From Pseudomonas chlororaphis (GTDB lineage Bacteria > Pseudomonadota > Gammaproteobacteria > Pseudomonadales > Pseudomonadaceae): DNA of 64,000 nucleotides. The position numbers and the translations under genes were made by a program. The notes beneath the pieces were generated by a model that saw only the letters and a program-made list of their open reading frames with translations, was not told where the DNA came from and searched no databases. The DNA lies in contig NZ_JSFK01000005.1 in the NCBI RefSeq assembly GCF_000783395.1, positions 1 to 64,000 on the forward strand. The letters run 5' to 3'. Positions within the stretch are counted from its first letter, which is position 1. Each line of letters starts with the position of its first letter. Shown one piece after another: positions 1 through 9,295 of the stretch.

Positions 1-214
1 AGGCGCAAGAATTTGTAGCCTCAAAGGCGTGTCTGGAGGTGTTTTTTAAACGCCTTCGTTTAAATCGAAGAATTGCGCCAAATCTTACGGCCCTTTCGCG
101 GTCAGCAGAACAATCTCGATCAAGTCCCGGTGTCTGAGTCACTGGTTGAAAGTAAAAAAATCTGTCCCCCTTTTCTGTTCCCCTTTTCTCGCGGACCGAT
201 AGGTTCGCCTGGAC
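1..214. other. Non-coding left end with nested inverted repeats
   Basis: No gene is supported here. The stretch holds an outer inverted repeat (GGCGCAA at 2-8 against TTGCGCC at 73-79) and an inner perfect one (TTTAAACG at 45-52, loop CCTT, CGTTTAAA at 57-64). Near 150-185 is a pyrimidine-rich stretch containing the word ATCTGTCCCCC. This lies downstream of the minus-strand gene ending at 215 and could act as its 3' structure or be a remnant of a mobile or REP-like element. I cannot decide which. Confidence 0.4.
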
Positions 215-3200
215 TCACTCCGTCGCGGTATCAATCACCGAGATTGTGCCGCTAATAACATTGCACACATAACCGCGGGTACCGCCCGGGCTGACGGCAA
301 TTCTGGACGGCGCGATCCCGACCGGGATGTTCGTCAAAACTTGGTTCGTAGCCGTATTAATCACTGAAACCGAGTTCCTCTGTTGATTGCTGACATACAG
401 GCGGGTACCGTCAGGGCTGACGGCTATCCCCTCCGGGATACCCTCGAGTGGGATGTTCGTCAGGACTCGATTTGTCGCGGTATCAATCACTGAGACCGTT
501 CCGCCGGCGACATAAGCGCGGGTACCGTCCGGGCTGAAGACAACTGCGTTCACAGAGTCCCCGAGCGGAATGGTCGTCGAAACTCGATCCGTCGCTGTAT
601 TAATCACCGAGACCGAGCGGCTGTCGGTGTTACAGACATAACCGCGGGTACCGTCCGGGCTGATAGCGACCCCCCTCGGCTGGTATTCGACAGGAATTTT
701 AGTCAGTACTCGATCCGTCGCAGTATCAATCACCGAAACCTCGTGAAGAAGTAGGTTGCAGACATAAACTCGGGTACCGTCGAGGCTGACGGCAATCCCC
801 TCCGGATAGAAGAAGCCTGAAATCACCTTCAGGCGCCGGTTTGTCGCAGTATCAATCACCGTGATGTTGTGAGCGTCAGAGTTGCTGATGTAAGCCCGCA
901 TACCGTCTGTACTGACAGCAATTTCGTACGGATGGTACACGTCCGGGATGTTCGTCAGGACTTGATTAGTCGCCGTATCAATCACCGAAACGGTGTTGCC
1001 ATGAAAGTTACAGACATAAGCGCGGGTACCATCCGGGCTGAAAGCGATCCCGATCGGCCTCTCCCCGACCGGAATGCTACCAACCGGCCCCAGCCCCGTA
1101 ACGGTTACAGTTGCGCTGGCGGTCTGACTACCACTGGCGGCGCTCAAACTGTAAGAGCCGGTGCTGAGCCCCCCTTTGACGCCGCTGACACTGACTCTGC
1201 CGTCATCGCCAGTGATGAAGTCACGTTGGCCGCTGCCGCCATCGGCGTAGGTAAAGTTGGCCGGGAGAGTCAGGCTGAGCTTTTCCCGGGGGACGGGGGT
1301 GTTACTGCTGGTACTGAGAAGCAACTCAACATTCTTGAGCCGGCCAGCCGGGGCGATGGTGTAGGGCGCGTTGGTGAAGGTTGGCATGCCGTATTCTATT
1401 GTGCTGACCGTATAGATTCGCACCGGGAAAATAACCGCAGTATCCATGTTATTGGTTTTATCCAATGATGCCTTGAACCCCACCTTCAATTCGCTCCCAT
1501 GCGGCAAATCTTTCAGATAACTATAAGGCGCAGTAACCGTGTAATAGCCCTGATCGAGCCATGCCTGATGCACGACATGTTTGTCTCCTGTGAGTAGGGC
1601 GCAGTCATGCGAAGCACCGTCGGCTTTCTTGCCTTGCAGCTTTAACTCGACGGGTTGACCAACAGCACCAAGGGGCCAGATGTTGGTACGAATCGAGGCG
1701 CCGTTGACCAATGCAGTGATGTCCAACTCCGGCCCCTCTCCATTGTTCGGTGCCTCGGTGATCCAGGATTTTTCCAGCGCACTTTCAGGCATCGGCAACA
1801 CCGTGACAGTGCAGGAGCGAGAGGGTACCGGTTGATTGTCACCACGTATCACGATGTAGCTCACTGTCACCGATTTACCGAGGTTGTACGCCACCACCGA
1901 ATTAGGCATTGGTACGTCCTTGTCTTCCTGCGCAGTTACATCCACAGGCCCGACCGTTTTGCTACCTTCTCCGGGAGTACCCGTCCAGGTCACTTTGACT
2001 TGGGTGCCGATCATGTCGTCATAAGCTGGCACTACTGCAGTCAGTGTGTCCTTGGCCGCAAACGGATCCAGAACGTTGCCGGTTGCCTCTTTGATTTTCG
2101 GTGGTTCAAGTTCAATGCGCTTGCCTTCTACCTGCGCTGTGGCTGTGTTCGAAGCGCCAATGAGATCTCCACCTGGACGCCTCAACTCGAAGAAAACTTC
2201 CACACTGCTATCGGCAACGATCCGGTCATTGGGCACGCTGACAATGCATGGCTGAAGCACACCAAAGTTCGCCGTGATCTTGCCGGGAATCGTCAGATCA
2301 ACATCCGACGCGCTGGAACGGTAAGTCACCAATACGTCGTCATCTTTCTGATAGATCGGCGCTTGCGGAATGATAACCACCAGTAGCGGTCGACCTTGTA
2401 GTTTGTCAAGGTCGATGATTGTCGGATCATCCATATCGTCGTCGGGATCTTCTCGCAGGATCGGTTTATCCAGCGTGAGGCGATCAAGATCAACGTTCGC
2501 CCGGATAATCTTCGACCAACGCCGTTTATGCGCAGCGTTGAGCAGTTGATCAATCACGGTGTAAGAGAACGGGCAGTTGTCCTGGCTGCCTACCAGTTCG
2601 AACTGCTCACGATCAATCAGTGCCACAAACGATGTACCCACCTCGCCAGGTTTTACCGTGAAGTTGAAGCGCTCGTTGCCGATTTGCACCGTGACTTCGT
2701 CGTGAGCCTTCATGTGCGAATAAGCGAGGGTGAGGGGGACTTTGTTGTCGATCTTGTCTTTGTCGATGTTCGCCGGATCCCCCCATTCGGCCGGCAGGCT
2801 GATGCCCAAACCCGGATGCTCGCCATTACCCGGTACATCATTGCCACCGGGCAATGTCGCGCTATAAAGCGCCCATAACTCGGTGGATTCGTCTTGATTA
2901 TCGGAATGCCTTTTCAGTTTGTACTGGATGACGTTGGTAACCCCGTCACGCAAGTCGGACTGGAACATATTGAAGGCGATGATTTCATTGCCGACTTCCT
3001 GAGGAAGGCCGATCTGCACGCCATTGAGCCAAAGGGTGATTTCATCGTATTGATCGGGATCCAGCGGCGGATCGACCAATACCTGAACCGCCGCAGCGAA
3101 CGTGCCGTTGTCGCGACGCACCTCCTTGAATATCCCCAGCGGCACCCCCTGCACCGGCACACCGGCGGGTGGCGTTTCATCGCTGATGACACCGTTGGTG

Positions 3201-3262
3201 GCCAAGGCGATTTTGGCGGGATAGAGCGCTTGCGTCTCGTTGCGTGAGCGAGTGATTGCCAT
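215..3262 (-). CDS. Large Ig-like domain protein with C-terminal YVTN beta-propeller repeats
   Basis: About 1015 residues. The first ~750 residues read as tandem Ig-like beta-sandwich domains of the kind found in big Pseudomonas repeat proteins. The C-terminal ~290 residues hold about seven copies of a ~42-residue unit built around IAVSPDGTRAYVCN and VSVIDTATNRVLTNIP, a YVTN-family seven-bladed beta-propeller. The repeats are visible as DNA periodicity at 230-1080. I start at the ATG at 3262 because AGGAAGG lies just upstream; the longer GTG start at 3322 has no ribosome-binding site. No signal peptide is visible, so export by another route or a cytoplasmic location are both open. GC is lower than in neighbours such as zwf. 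Function unknown; adhesion or a surface scaffold is only a guess. Confidence 0.85.
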   Translation of the reverse strand: MAITRSRNETQALYPAKIALATNGVISDETPPAGVPVQGVPLGIFKEVRRDNGTFAAAVQVLVDPPLDPDQYDEITLWLNGVQIGLPQEVGNEIIAFNMFQSDLRDGVTNVIQYKLKRHSDNQDESTELWALYSATLPGGNDVPGNGEHPGLGISLPAEWGDPANIDKDKIDNKVPLTLAYSHMKAHDEVTVQIGNERFNFTVKPGEVGTSFVALIDREQFELVGSQDNCPFSYTVIDQLLNAAHKRRWSKIIRANVDLDRLTLDKPILREDPDDDMDDPTIIDLDKLQGRPLLVVIIPQAPIYQKDDDVLVTYRSSASDVDLTIPGKITANFGVLQPCIVSVPNDRIVADSSVEVFFELRRPGGDLIGASNTATAQVEGKRIELEPPKIKEATGNVLDPFAAKDTLTAVVPAYDDMIGTQVKVTWTGTPGEGSKTVGPVDVTAQEDKDVPMPNSVVAYNLGKSVTVSYIVIRGDNQPVPSRSCTVTVLPMPESALEKSWITEAPNNGEGPELDITALVNGASIRTNIWPLGAVGQPVELKLQGKKADGASHDCALLTGDKHVVHQAWLDQGYYTVTAPYSYLKDLPHGSELKVGFKASLDKTNNMDTAVIFPVRIYTVSTIEYGMPTFTNAPYTIAPAGRLKNVELLLSTSSNTPVPREKLSLTLPANFTYADGGSGQRDFITGDDGRVSVSGVKGGLSTGSYSLSAASGSQTASATVTVTGLGPVGSIPVGERPIGIAFSPDGTRAYVCNFHGNTVSVIDTATNQVLTNIPDVYHPYEIAVSTDGMRAYISNSDAHNITVIDTATNRRLKVISGFFYPEGIAVSLDGTRVYVCNLLLHEVSVIDTATDRVLTKIPVEYQPRGVAISPDGTRGYVCNTDSRSVSVINTATDRVSTTIPLGDSVNAVVFSPDGTRAYVAGGTVSVIDTATNRVLTNIPLEGIPEGIAVSPDGTRLYVSNQQRNSVSVINTATNQVLTNIPVGIAPSRIAVSPGGTRGYVCNVISGTISVIDTATE

Positions 3263-3425
3263 GGGACACCTTCCTGGTGGCTGGCCAGAAGGAGTGCTGG
3301 CCGGGATCGGTTGATCAGACACCGGGGCGGGGAAGGCTGGCTACTGTCAACTCTGACAGGTGGCGACGAACGGTAGGGTGTGGGGGAGGTTAAAAAAACC
3401 GGGGTTATACGTATCTGCGGCCATG

Positions 3426-3450
3426 AAAAAGGGGCCTTTCCAGGCCCCTT
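3426..3450 (-). terminator. Rho-independent terminator after cptA-like gene
   Basis: On the minus strand GGGGCC-TGGAAA-GGCCCC forms a hairpin followed by five Ts. It lies just downstream of the phosphoethanolamine transferase stop codon. Confidence 0.85.
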
Positions 3451-3455
3451 CGGTA

Positions 3456-5204
3456 TTACTGCTCCACCGCGTCGGCGACGGTGGTATCGGGTTTCTTCGG
3501 CTTCATCAAACTGAAGTCGATCAGCGCACGTTGATTTGTCTGGTATGGATCGCCGATCAGCAGTGGCCGCGCCTTGAAGCTGTCACTGACCAGGCTTTTG
3601 CTGCGGTCGAGTTCATCGAAACTCAAACCGGCGAGGTCGGCCCAGGTGTGGATCAAGTGCGAGCTGCTGTACGGGCGGTCGAGATCACCGGCGAAATTCC
3701 AGTCATGGTTGGCTTTCCACTTCGGCGAAGCCCAGGCCATGAACGGGATGGTGTACATCGGCGCGGTCGGTTTGTTTTCGTTGCGGCCCAGGGTCTTGTG
3801 GCCCACCGAGTCGAACACGTCTTCTCCGTGGTCCGAGAGGTACAGCAGGAAGCCGTTCGGGTCGGATTTGGCGTAATCCTTGATCAGGCTCGACACCACG
3901 AAGTCGTTGTACAACACGGCATTGTCGTAGCTGTTGTAAGTCGGTACCTGATCGTCACGCACGCCGGGTGGCACGCCGTTGCGGTCCTGAAACTTGTCGA
4001 ACGTCGGCGGATAGCGGTACTGGTAGCTCATGTGCGTGCCGAGCAAATGCACAACGATGAGTTTGCGCGGTGCCGCGTCAGTCAGGGCCTTGTTGAACGG
4101 CTCGATCACGTCACCGTCGTACTGCGCGGCGTTCTGGTTGCGGTTGTTGTTCAGGTACACCTGCTCGTCGGCCTGTTCGGAGAACGTGGTGAGCATGGTG
4201 TTGCGCTTGGTCATGGTCTGCTGGTTGGTGATCCAGAAGGTCTTGTAGCCCGCCTGTTTCATCACGCTGACCAGTGAAGGCGTCGACAGGTACAGGTCCG
4301 GATGCTCTTCGTCAGCGAAGGTCAGCACCTGCTGCAACGCCTCGATGGTGTACGGGCGCGGGGTGACGACGTTGTCGAACACCGCCAGTTGATCCTTGAG
4401 CTTGTCGAGTTCCGGCGTGGTGTTGCGCTGATAGCCGTAGAGGCTCATGCGCTGACGGTTGGTCGATTCGCCGATCACCAGCACCAGGGTCTTGGGCTGA
4501 TCAGCCGTGGCGTCCTTGAGGTTTTTCAGCGGCGCGATCTTGCTCACGTTGTGCAGCATGCCCTGCATGTCGGCGAGGGTTTCCTGGTAACGGTGATAGG
4601 CCACGACCATCTGCCATGGCACTGCTGGCTCGATGCGGGTTTCGAATTTCTCGAAGCCTTGGGCGAAGGAGCCCATGCGCATCGTTTGTTTGACCAGCGG
4701 ATAACCGATCACCGCAATCAGGATTGCCATCGCTGCGACGAATGCGCGGCCACGGGGCATGTACACCGGGCGCAGACGCGTCCACAGGAAGTACGCGAAC
4801 GCGGTATGGGCGAGGAACGCTGGCACCATCCACCAGGCAAAGTACTGAGTCATGTACTCGCCGGCTTCGGACACGTTCGACTCGAACATGATGAAGATGA
4901 CGCTCTGGGAGAATTCCTGCTCATAGATGAAGAAATAGCCCAGGCTGGCCATCGAGCAGGCCCACAGCACCACGCCGATGATGGCGGCGAGCAGTTTGGT
5001 GCGCTTGGGGAACAGCAACATCGGCGCCAGCCAGATCGCGCTCATGACGAACGCCTGACGGAACCCGGTAAAGCCCGAGGTGCCGGTCAGCTGAATCAGC
5101 AGTTGGGTGATACCCGAGAAGTACCAGAAGAAAACAAACAGCCAGAGAAAACCGGCCCAGTCGAAACCTGTCGCAGTCGTTTTGCTGCGTTTGAACAATG
5201 CCAT
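3456..5204 (-). CDS. cptA: Phosphoethanolamine transferase, CptA/EptA family
   Basis: Inner-membrane enzyme of 582 residues that would move phosphoethanolamine from phosphatidylethanolamine onto lipopolysaccharide. The N-terminal third carries about five hydrophobic segments (for example FLWLFVFFWYFSGITQLL). The C-terminal two thirds is a periplasmic sulfatase-fold domain with the nucleophile motif VIGESTNRQRMSLYGY (Thr in GEST), HLLGTHMSY and the metal-binding YLSDHGEDV. Start at 5204 is chosen for the GGAG six bases upstream; the frame could extend 15 codons further but without a site. CptA in enterics modifies core heptose, whereas EptA acts on lipid A; the sequence alone does not settle the acceptor. 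A terminator follows directly. No adjacent PmrAB-type regulator is seen. Confidence 0.88.
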   Translation of the reverse strand: MALFKRSKTTATGFDWAGFLWLFVFFWYFSGITQLLIQLTGTSGFTGFRQAFVMSAIWLAPMLLFPKRTKLLAAIIGVVLWACSMASLGYFFIYEQEFSQSVIFIMFESNVSEAGEYMTQYFAWWMVPAFLAHTAFAYFLWTRLRPVYMPRGRAFVAAMAILIAVIGYPLVKQTMRMGSFAQGFEKFETRIEPAVPWQMVVAYHRYQETLADMQGMLHNVSKIAPLKNLKDATADQPKTLVLVIGESTNRQRMSLYGYQRNTTPELDKLKDQLAVFDNVVTPRPYTIEALQQVLTFADEEHPDLYLSTPSLVSVMKQAGYKTFWITNQQTMTKRNTMLTTFSEQADEQVYLNNNRNQNAAQYDGDVIEPFNKALTDAAPRKLIVVHLLGTHMSYQYRYPPTFDKFQDRNGVPPGVRDDQVPTYNSYDNAVLYNDFVVSSLIKDYAKSDPNGFLLYLSDHGEDVFDSVGHKTLGRNENKPTAPMYTIPFMAWASPKWKANHDWNFAGDLDRPYSSSHLIHTWADLAGLSFDELDRSKSLVSDSFKARPLLIGDPYQTNQRALIDFSLMKPKKPDTTVADAVEQ

Positions 5205-5399
5205 TCGGCGCTCCAGCTCACTCGTTACAACCACCGCCGGAACATCCATGAAACCGACGAACGGAGGCCGTACACGCAGGTACGGCCAGAATGGGGGCGG
5301 AGTATTACGAAGAGAATGTGAAAAGTTTGTTAGTTGGCTAAAGCAGCCAAGGCTAAACGTGTCGGGAACAGCGGGTGCCGTTCCCGGTAAGGCGGGGGA

Positions 5400-5582
5400 T
5401 CAGGCGTGGGGATGACGCTGAACGACCGGCAAAGGTTGCGGCTGCGCACCTTGGGTCAACAGGCGCAGTTGCGCCAGTTCCTGTTTCAATTGGTCGCGTT
5501 CGTCTTTCAACTGACGCAATTCATCGCGACGAATCGTCACGTACAGGGTTTGTGGCGGCATTGCTGTGTGTACTGTGCCCAT
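5400..5582 (-). CDS. Small coiled-coil protein, function unknown
   Basis: A 60-residue protein with a good site GAGG six bases before its ATG. The centre (RRDELRQLKDERDQLKQEL) has heptad spacing of leucines with charged flanks and should form a coiled coil. The tail is Pro/Gln/His-rich. It lies alone between the cptA-like gene and gnd, which is transcribed the other way, so its own short transcript is likely. I recognise no family. The ribosome-binding site and coiled-coil pattern make it more credible than the overlapping frames on the other strand. Confidence 0.6.
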   Translation of the reverse strand: MGTVHTAMPPQTLYVTIRRDELRQLKDERDQLKQELAQLRLLTQGAQPQPLPVVQRHPHA

Positions 5583-5854
5583 TGCTCACCTCGCAAATGG
5601 CGTGCATCAACTGTAGGTCGTCCCGGCTTGCGGTACAGATCTACTATCGGCGCCGATTTTGATTTCTTTTGCCTGTGAATGGAACTTTTTTATTTTTCAT
5701 GGTCGGTGTGTCTTCTGCATGATTCGGGGCGTTATCAGTCTGGATCGGGCACAATGCCCGGAAACTTCATCGCAACGCTCTGGACTAACCTCCATCAGTC
5801 GCGTTGGGCTATAACCCATGACACACATTTATTTGTAGTAAGGAGCATCAGCAC

Positions 5855-6835
5855 ATGCAACTCGGGATTATTGGACTGGGCCGCATGGGCGGCAATATTG
5901 CGCGACGTCTGATGCTCAACGGTCACACCACCGTTGTTTACGACCGCAATACCGCTTTCATCGATAACCTGGTCGCCGAGGGCTCCACCGGCGTCGCCGA
6001 CTTGCCGGCACTGGTTGCCGGCCTGGCCAAACCGCGCGCGGTCTGGGTCATGCTGCCGGCCGGCGCGCCGACCGAAGACACCATCAACACCCTGAGCACA
6101 CTGCTTGAAGCCGGAGATACCATCATCGACGGCGGCAACACCAACTATAAGGATGATATTCGCCGGGCCAAGACCCTGAATGAGAAGGGCCTGCACTACA
6201 TCGACGTCGGCACCTCCGGCGGCGTCTGGGGCCTGGAGCGCGGCTATTGCATGATGATCGGCGGCGACGCTGAAACCGTGCAGCGCCTCGACCCGCTGTT
6301 CGCCGCACTGGCGCCGGGCATGGGTGACATCCCGCGCACCAAGGATCGCAAATCCGATGACCACCGCGCCGAACACGGTTACATCCACGCCGGTCCCGCC
6401 GGTGCCGGGCACTTCGTGAAGATGATTCACAACGGCATCGAGTACGGCATGATGGCCGCGTTCGCCGAGGGCTTCGACATCCTCAAGACCAAGTCCAGCG
6501 AGCGCCTGCCGGAAGATCAGCGTTTTGATCTGAACGTCGCCGACATTGCGGAAGTGTGGCGCCGTGGCAGCGTCGTGTCCTCGTGGTTGCTCGACCTGAC
6601 CGCCGATGCGCTGGCCAGCGATCCGAAGCTCGACGGTTTCTCCGGCTCGGTTGCCGACAGCGGCGAAGGTCAATGGACCATCGAAGCGGCCATGGAACAA
6701 GCCGTGCCGGTACCGGTGCTGTCCAACTCGCTGTTCTCGCGCTACCGCTCGCGCGGTCAGGGCACGTTTGGCGACAAGATTCTTTCGGCCCAGCGCTTCG
6801 GCTTCGGCGGCCACGTGGAGACACCGAAGAAATGA
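5855..6835 (+). CDS. gnd: 6-phosphogluconate dehydrogenase, decarboxylating (short form)
   Basis: Converts 6-phosphogluconate to ribulose 5-phosphate with CO2 release. At 326 residues it belongs to the short GndA/YqeC type, not the ~470-residue form, and this type generally prefers NAD+. Seen: the N-terminal dinucleotide motif [23 protein letters not shown], the substrate motif [13 protein letters not shown], and the catalytic helix [19 protein letters not shown] with its Lys and Asn. AGGAG precedes the ATG. Its stop overlaps the zwf start (ATGA), so the two are translationally coupled. With zwf it supplies the oxidative pentose-phosphate branch alongside the Entner-Doudoroff route. Confidence 0.95.
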   Translation: MQLGIIGLGRMGGNIARRLMLNGHTTVVYDRNTAFIDNLVAEGSTGVADLPALVAGLAKPRAVWVMLPAGAPTEDTINTLSTLLEAGDTIIDGGNTNYKDDIRRAKTLNEKGLHYIDVGTSGGVWGLERGYCMMIGGDAETVQRLDPLFAALAPGMGDIPRTKDRKSDDHRAEHGYIHAGPAGAGHFVKMIHNGIEYGMMAAFAEGFDILKTKSSERLPEDQRFDLNVADIAEVWRRGSVVSSWLLDLTADALASDPKLDGFSGSVADSGEGQWTIEAAMEQAVPVPVLSNSLFSRYRSRGQGTFGDKILSAQRFGFGGHVETPKK

Positions 6836-8355
6836 CCCATACGATCCGCAGAAAATCCAAGGCAGAACCCGCACCACCGACCACGCTGTTTCTGTTCGGT
6901 GCCCACGGCGACCTGGTCAAGCGCTTGCTGATGCCGGCGCTGTACAACCTCAGTCGCGACGGCTTGCTTGACGACAATCTGCGGATCGTTGGCGTTGACC
7001 ACAACGCCATTACCGATGAAGCCTTCGCGCAAAAGCTCGAAGACTTCATCCGCACCGAAGTGGCGGCGAAAGTCGGCAAGGGCGATCAGATGCTGGATTC
7101 GGCCTTGTGGGCCAAGCTCGCCAAAGGTATCAGCTACGTCCAGGGCGACTTCCTGGACGACAGCACTTATTCCGCGCTGGCGGCGAAAATCGCCGACAGC
7201 GGCACTGGCAATGCGGTGTTCTACCTGGCCACCGCGCCGCGTTTCTTCAGTGAAGTGGTGCGCCGACTGGGCGCCGCGAAACTGCTGGAAGAAACCCCCG
7301 AAGCGTTCAGACGGGTAGTGATCGAGAAGCCGTTCGGCTCCGATCTGCAAACCGCCGAAGCGTTGAACGCCTGTCTGCTCAAGGTGATGTCCGAGAAACA
7401 GATCTATCGGATCGACCATTATCTGGGCAAGGAAACCGTACAGAACATTCTGGTCAGCCGGTTCTCCAACAGCCTGTTCGAAGCCTTCTGGAACAATCAC
7501 TACATCGACCACGTGCAGATCACCGCCGCCGAAACCGTCGGTGTCGAAACCCGTGGCAGTTTTTACGAACACACCGGCGCACTGCGCGACATGGTGCCCA
7601 ATCACCTGTTTCAGTTGCTCGCCATGGTCGCCATGGAACCGCCGGCCGCGTTCGGTGCTGACGCAGTGCGAGGCGAGAAGGCCAAGGTTGTTGGCGCGAT
7701 CCGCCCTTGGACCACTGAAGAGGCGCGGGCCAACTCGGTTCGCGGCCAGTACAGCGCCGGCGAAGTCGATGGCAAGTCGCTGAACGGTTATCGCCAAGAG
7801 CCTAACGTTTCGCCTGACAGCAGCACCGAAACCTACGTTGCACTGAAGGTGATGATCGACAACTGGCGCTGGGTCGGCGTGCCGTTCTACCTGCGCACCG
7901 GCAAGCGCATGAGTGTGCGCGACACCGAGATCGTCATCTGCTTCAAACCGGCGCCGTACGCGCAATTCCGTGACACCGAAGTCGACGAGTTGCAGCCGAC
8001 TTACCTGCGCATCCAGATCCAGCCGAACGAAGGCATGTGGTTCGACCTGCTGGCCAAACGGCCGGGACCGGCGTTGAACATGGCCAACATCGAGCTGGGT
8101 TTTGCCTACAAAGACTTCTTCGAGATGCAGCCTTCGACTGGTTACGAAACGCTGATCTACGACTGCCTGACGGGCGATCAGACGCTGTTCCAGCGTGCCG
8201 ATAACATCGAGAACGGCTGGCGTGCGGTGCAACCGTTCCTCGACGCCTGGCAGCAGGACGCCAGTGTGCAGACCTACGCCGCCGGTGAAGACGGCCCGCA
8301 AGCTGCCGAAGATCTACTGACTCGCGATGGTCGCGTCTGGCATGGCCTGGGATGA
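6832..8355 (+). CDS. zwf: Glucose-6-phosphate 1-dehydrogenase
   Basis: 507 residues, normal length for the family. Oxidises glucose 6-phosphate to 6-phosphogluconolactone with NAD(P)+. Visible motifs are the N-terminal nucleotide-binding [13 protein letters not shown] and the active-site RIDHYLGKE followed by [10 protein letters not shown]. An ATG at 6832 that overlaps the gnd stop is the start; an in-frame extension 92 codons upstream lies inside gnd and is not real. The end overlaps the next gene by the same ATGA arrangement. This is a second-type linkage (gnd-zwf), distinct from the classic Pseudomonas hexR-zwf-pgl-eda cluster, so the organism probably has another zwf copy elsewhere. Confidence 0.95.
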   Translation: MTHTIRRKSKAEPAPPTTLFLFGAHGDLVKRLLMPALYNLSRDGLLDDNLRIVGVDHNAITDEAFAQKLEDFIRTEVAAKVGKGDQMLDSALWAKLAKGISYVQGDFLDDSTYSALAAKIADSGTGNAVFYLATAPRFFSEVVRRLGAAKLLEETPEAFRRVVIEKPFGSDLQTAEALNACLLKVMSEKQIYRIDHYLGKETVQNILVSRFSNSLFEAFWNNHYIDHVQITAAETVGVETRGSFYEHTGALRDMVPNHLFQLLAMVAMEPPAAFGADAVRGEKAKVVGAIRPWTTEEARANSVRGQYSAGEVDGKSLNGYRQEPNVSPDSSTETYVALKVMIDNWRWVGVPFYLRTGKRMSVRDTEIVICFKPAPYAQFRDTEVDELQPTYLRIQIQPNEGMWFDLLAKRPGPALNMANIELGFAYKDFFEMQPSTGYETLIYDCLTGDQTLFQRADNIENGWRAVQPFLDAWQQDASVQTYAAGEDGPQAAEDLLTRDGRVWHGLG

Positions 8356-9173
8356 GTGACTTGCCGAAACAACCTGTCCGTTTTCTGCTCAGCGACATGG
8401 ACGGCACGCTGTTGCTGCCCGATCACACGCTGAGCCAGCGCACCATTGATGCGGTGCGTTCGCTGCGTGAGGCCGGCGTGTTGTTCAGCCTCGCCACGGG
8501 GCGACCGCCGAAAGCCATGTTGCAGCAGATCGAAGCCTTGGGCGTTGATCTGCCGACAGCGGCGTTCAATGGCGGCACTATCGTCAATCCGGATGGCAGT
8601 TTGCTGGTCGCGCATTACCTACCGGCCACCACCGCGCTGATTGCGCTGGCAACGTTCGCCGATCAACCGGATGTGGAAATCTGGGTGTTTAGCGGTGGTG
8701 ACTGGTTGCTCAAGGATCCTCACGGGCCAATGGTGCCGCGCGAACAGCATGGTCTGGGTTATCCGCCAGTGGTGGTGGAGAGTTTCGAGCCGTATCTGGA
8801 GCGCATCGACAAGATCGTCGCGACCAGTAACAACACTGAACTGTTGATCGAGCTTGAGGCGCGTCTGTTGACCAAGGTTAACGGCATGGCACAAGTGTCA
8901 CGCTCGCAACCGGTGTATCTCGATGTCACGGCGCTGGAGGCCAACAAAGGCACGGCGCTGGCGACGCTGGCCGCGCATCTCGGGGTCCCACTGGACCAGA
9001 CCGCGGCCATCGGCGATGGCGGCAACGACCCGGCGATGTTTCATTGCGCAGGCCTGTCGATTGCCATGGGGCAGGCGGAGGAGTCGGTAAAGCGCCAGGC
9101 CGACGTGGTCACCGCGCCGAACACCGAAGACGGCGTGGCCCAGGCGATCGAGAAATACATCCTCCCTCGCTGA
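8352..9173 (+). CDS. Cof-type HAD-IIB family phosphatase
   Basis: 273 residues. The haloacid dehalogenase motifs are SDMDGTLLLPD (motif I, nucleophile Asp), LATGRP (motif II) and AAIGDGGNDPAMF (motif III/IV), with an FNGG loop and a C2-type cap between motifs II and III, as in Cof/YbiV sugar-phosphate phosphatases. The ATG overlaps the zwf stop, so it is the third gene of a coupled operon. Its co-translation with two pentose-phosphate enzymes suggests a sugar-phosphate or phosphogluconate-type substrate, but that is inference. Confidence 0.88.
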   Translation: MSDLPKQPVRFLLSDMDGTLLLPDHTLSQRTIDAVRSLREAGVLFSLATGRPPKAMLQQIEALGVDLPTAAFNGGTIVNPDGSLLVAHYLPATTALIALATFADQPDVEIWVFSGGDWLLKDPHGPMVPREQHGLGYPPVVVESFEPYLERIDKIVATSNNTELLIELEARLLTKVNGMAQVSRSQPVYLDVTALEANKGTALATLAAHLGVPLDQTAAIGDGGNDPAMFHCAGLSIAMGQAEESVKRQADVVTAPNTEDGVAQAIEKYILPR

Positions 9174-9190
9174 ACACACGCAAAACCAAA

Positions 9191-9278
9191 TGTGGGAGCG
9201 AGCCTGCTCGCGAAAGCGGTGTGTCATTCACGTTGTTGTGTCTGACACTCCCTCTTCGCGAGCAGGCTCGCTCCCACA
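9191..9278. repeat. REP-type inverted repeat, GAGCGAGCCTGCTCGCGAA class
   Basis: Two inverted copies of the word GGGAGCGAGCCTGCTCGCGA face each other over a ~40-base spacer. It lies between convergent genes, where it can also serve as a bidirectional 3' structure. The same class occurs at six other places in this window. Confidence 0.9.
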
Positions 9279-9295
9279 GGTTTATTCAGTGTTTG

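Noticed and set aside
869..1468. Open frame opposite the YVTN/Ig-like gene
   Set aside because: Its frame follows the codon bias of the real gene on the other strand; no ribosome-binding site and no recognisable domain.
3360..5321. Two long plus-strand frames opposite the cptA-like gene (305 and 339 residues)
   Set aside because: His/Arg/Val-rich translations typical of antisense high-GC frames; the membrane and sulfatase motifs are on the minus strand.
6757..8301. 514-residue frame opposite zwf
   Set aside because: Antisense shadow; zwf motifs and coupled starts are clear on the plus strand.
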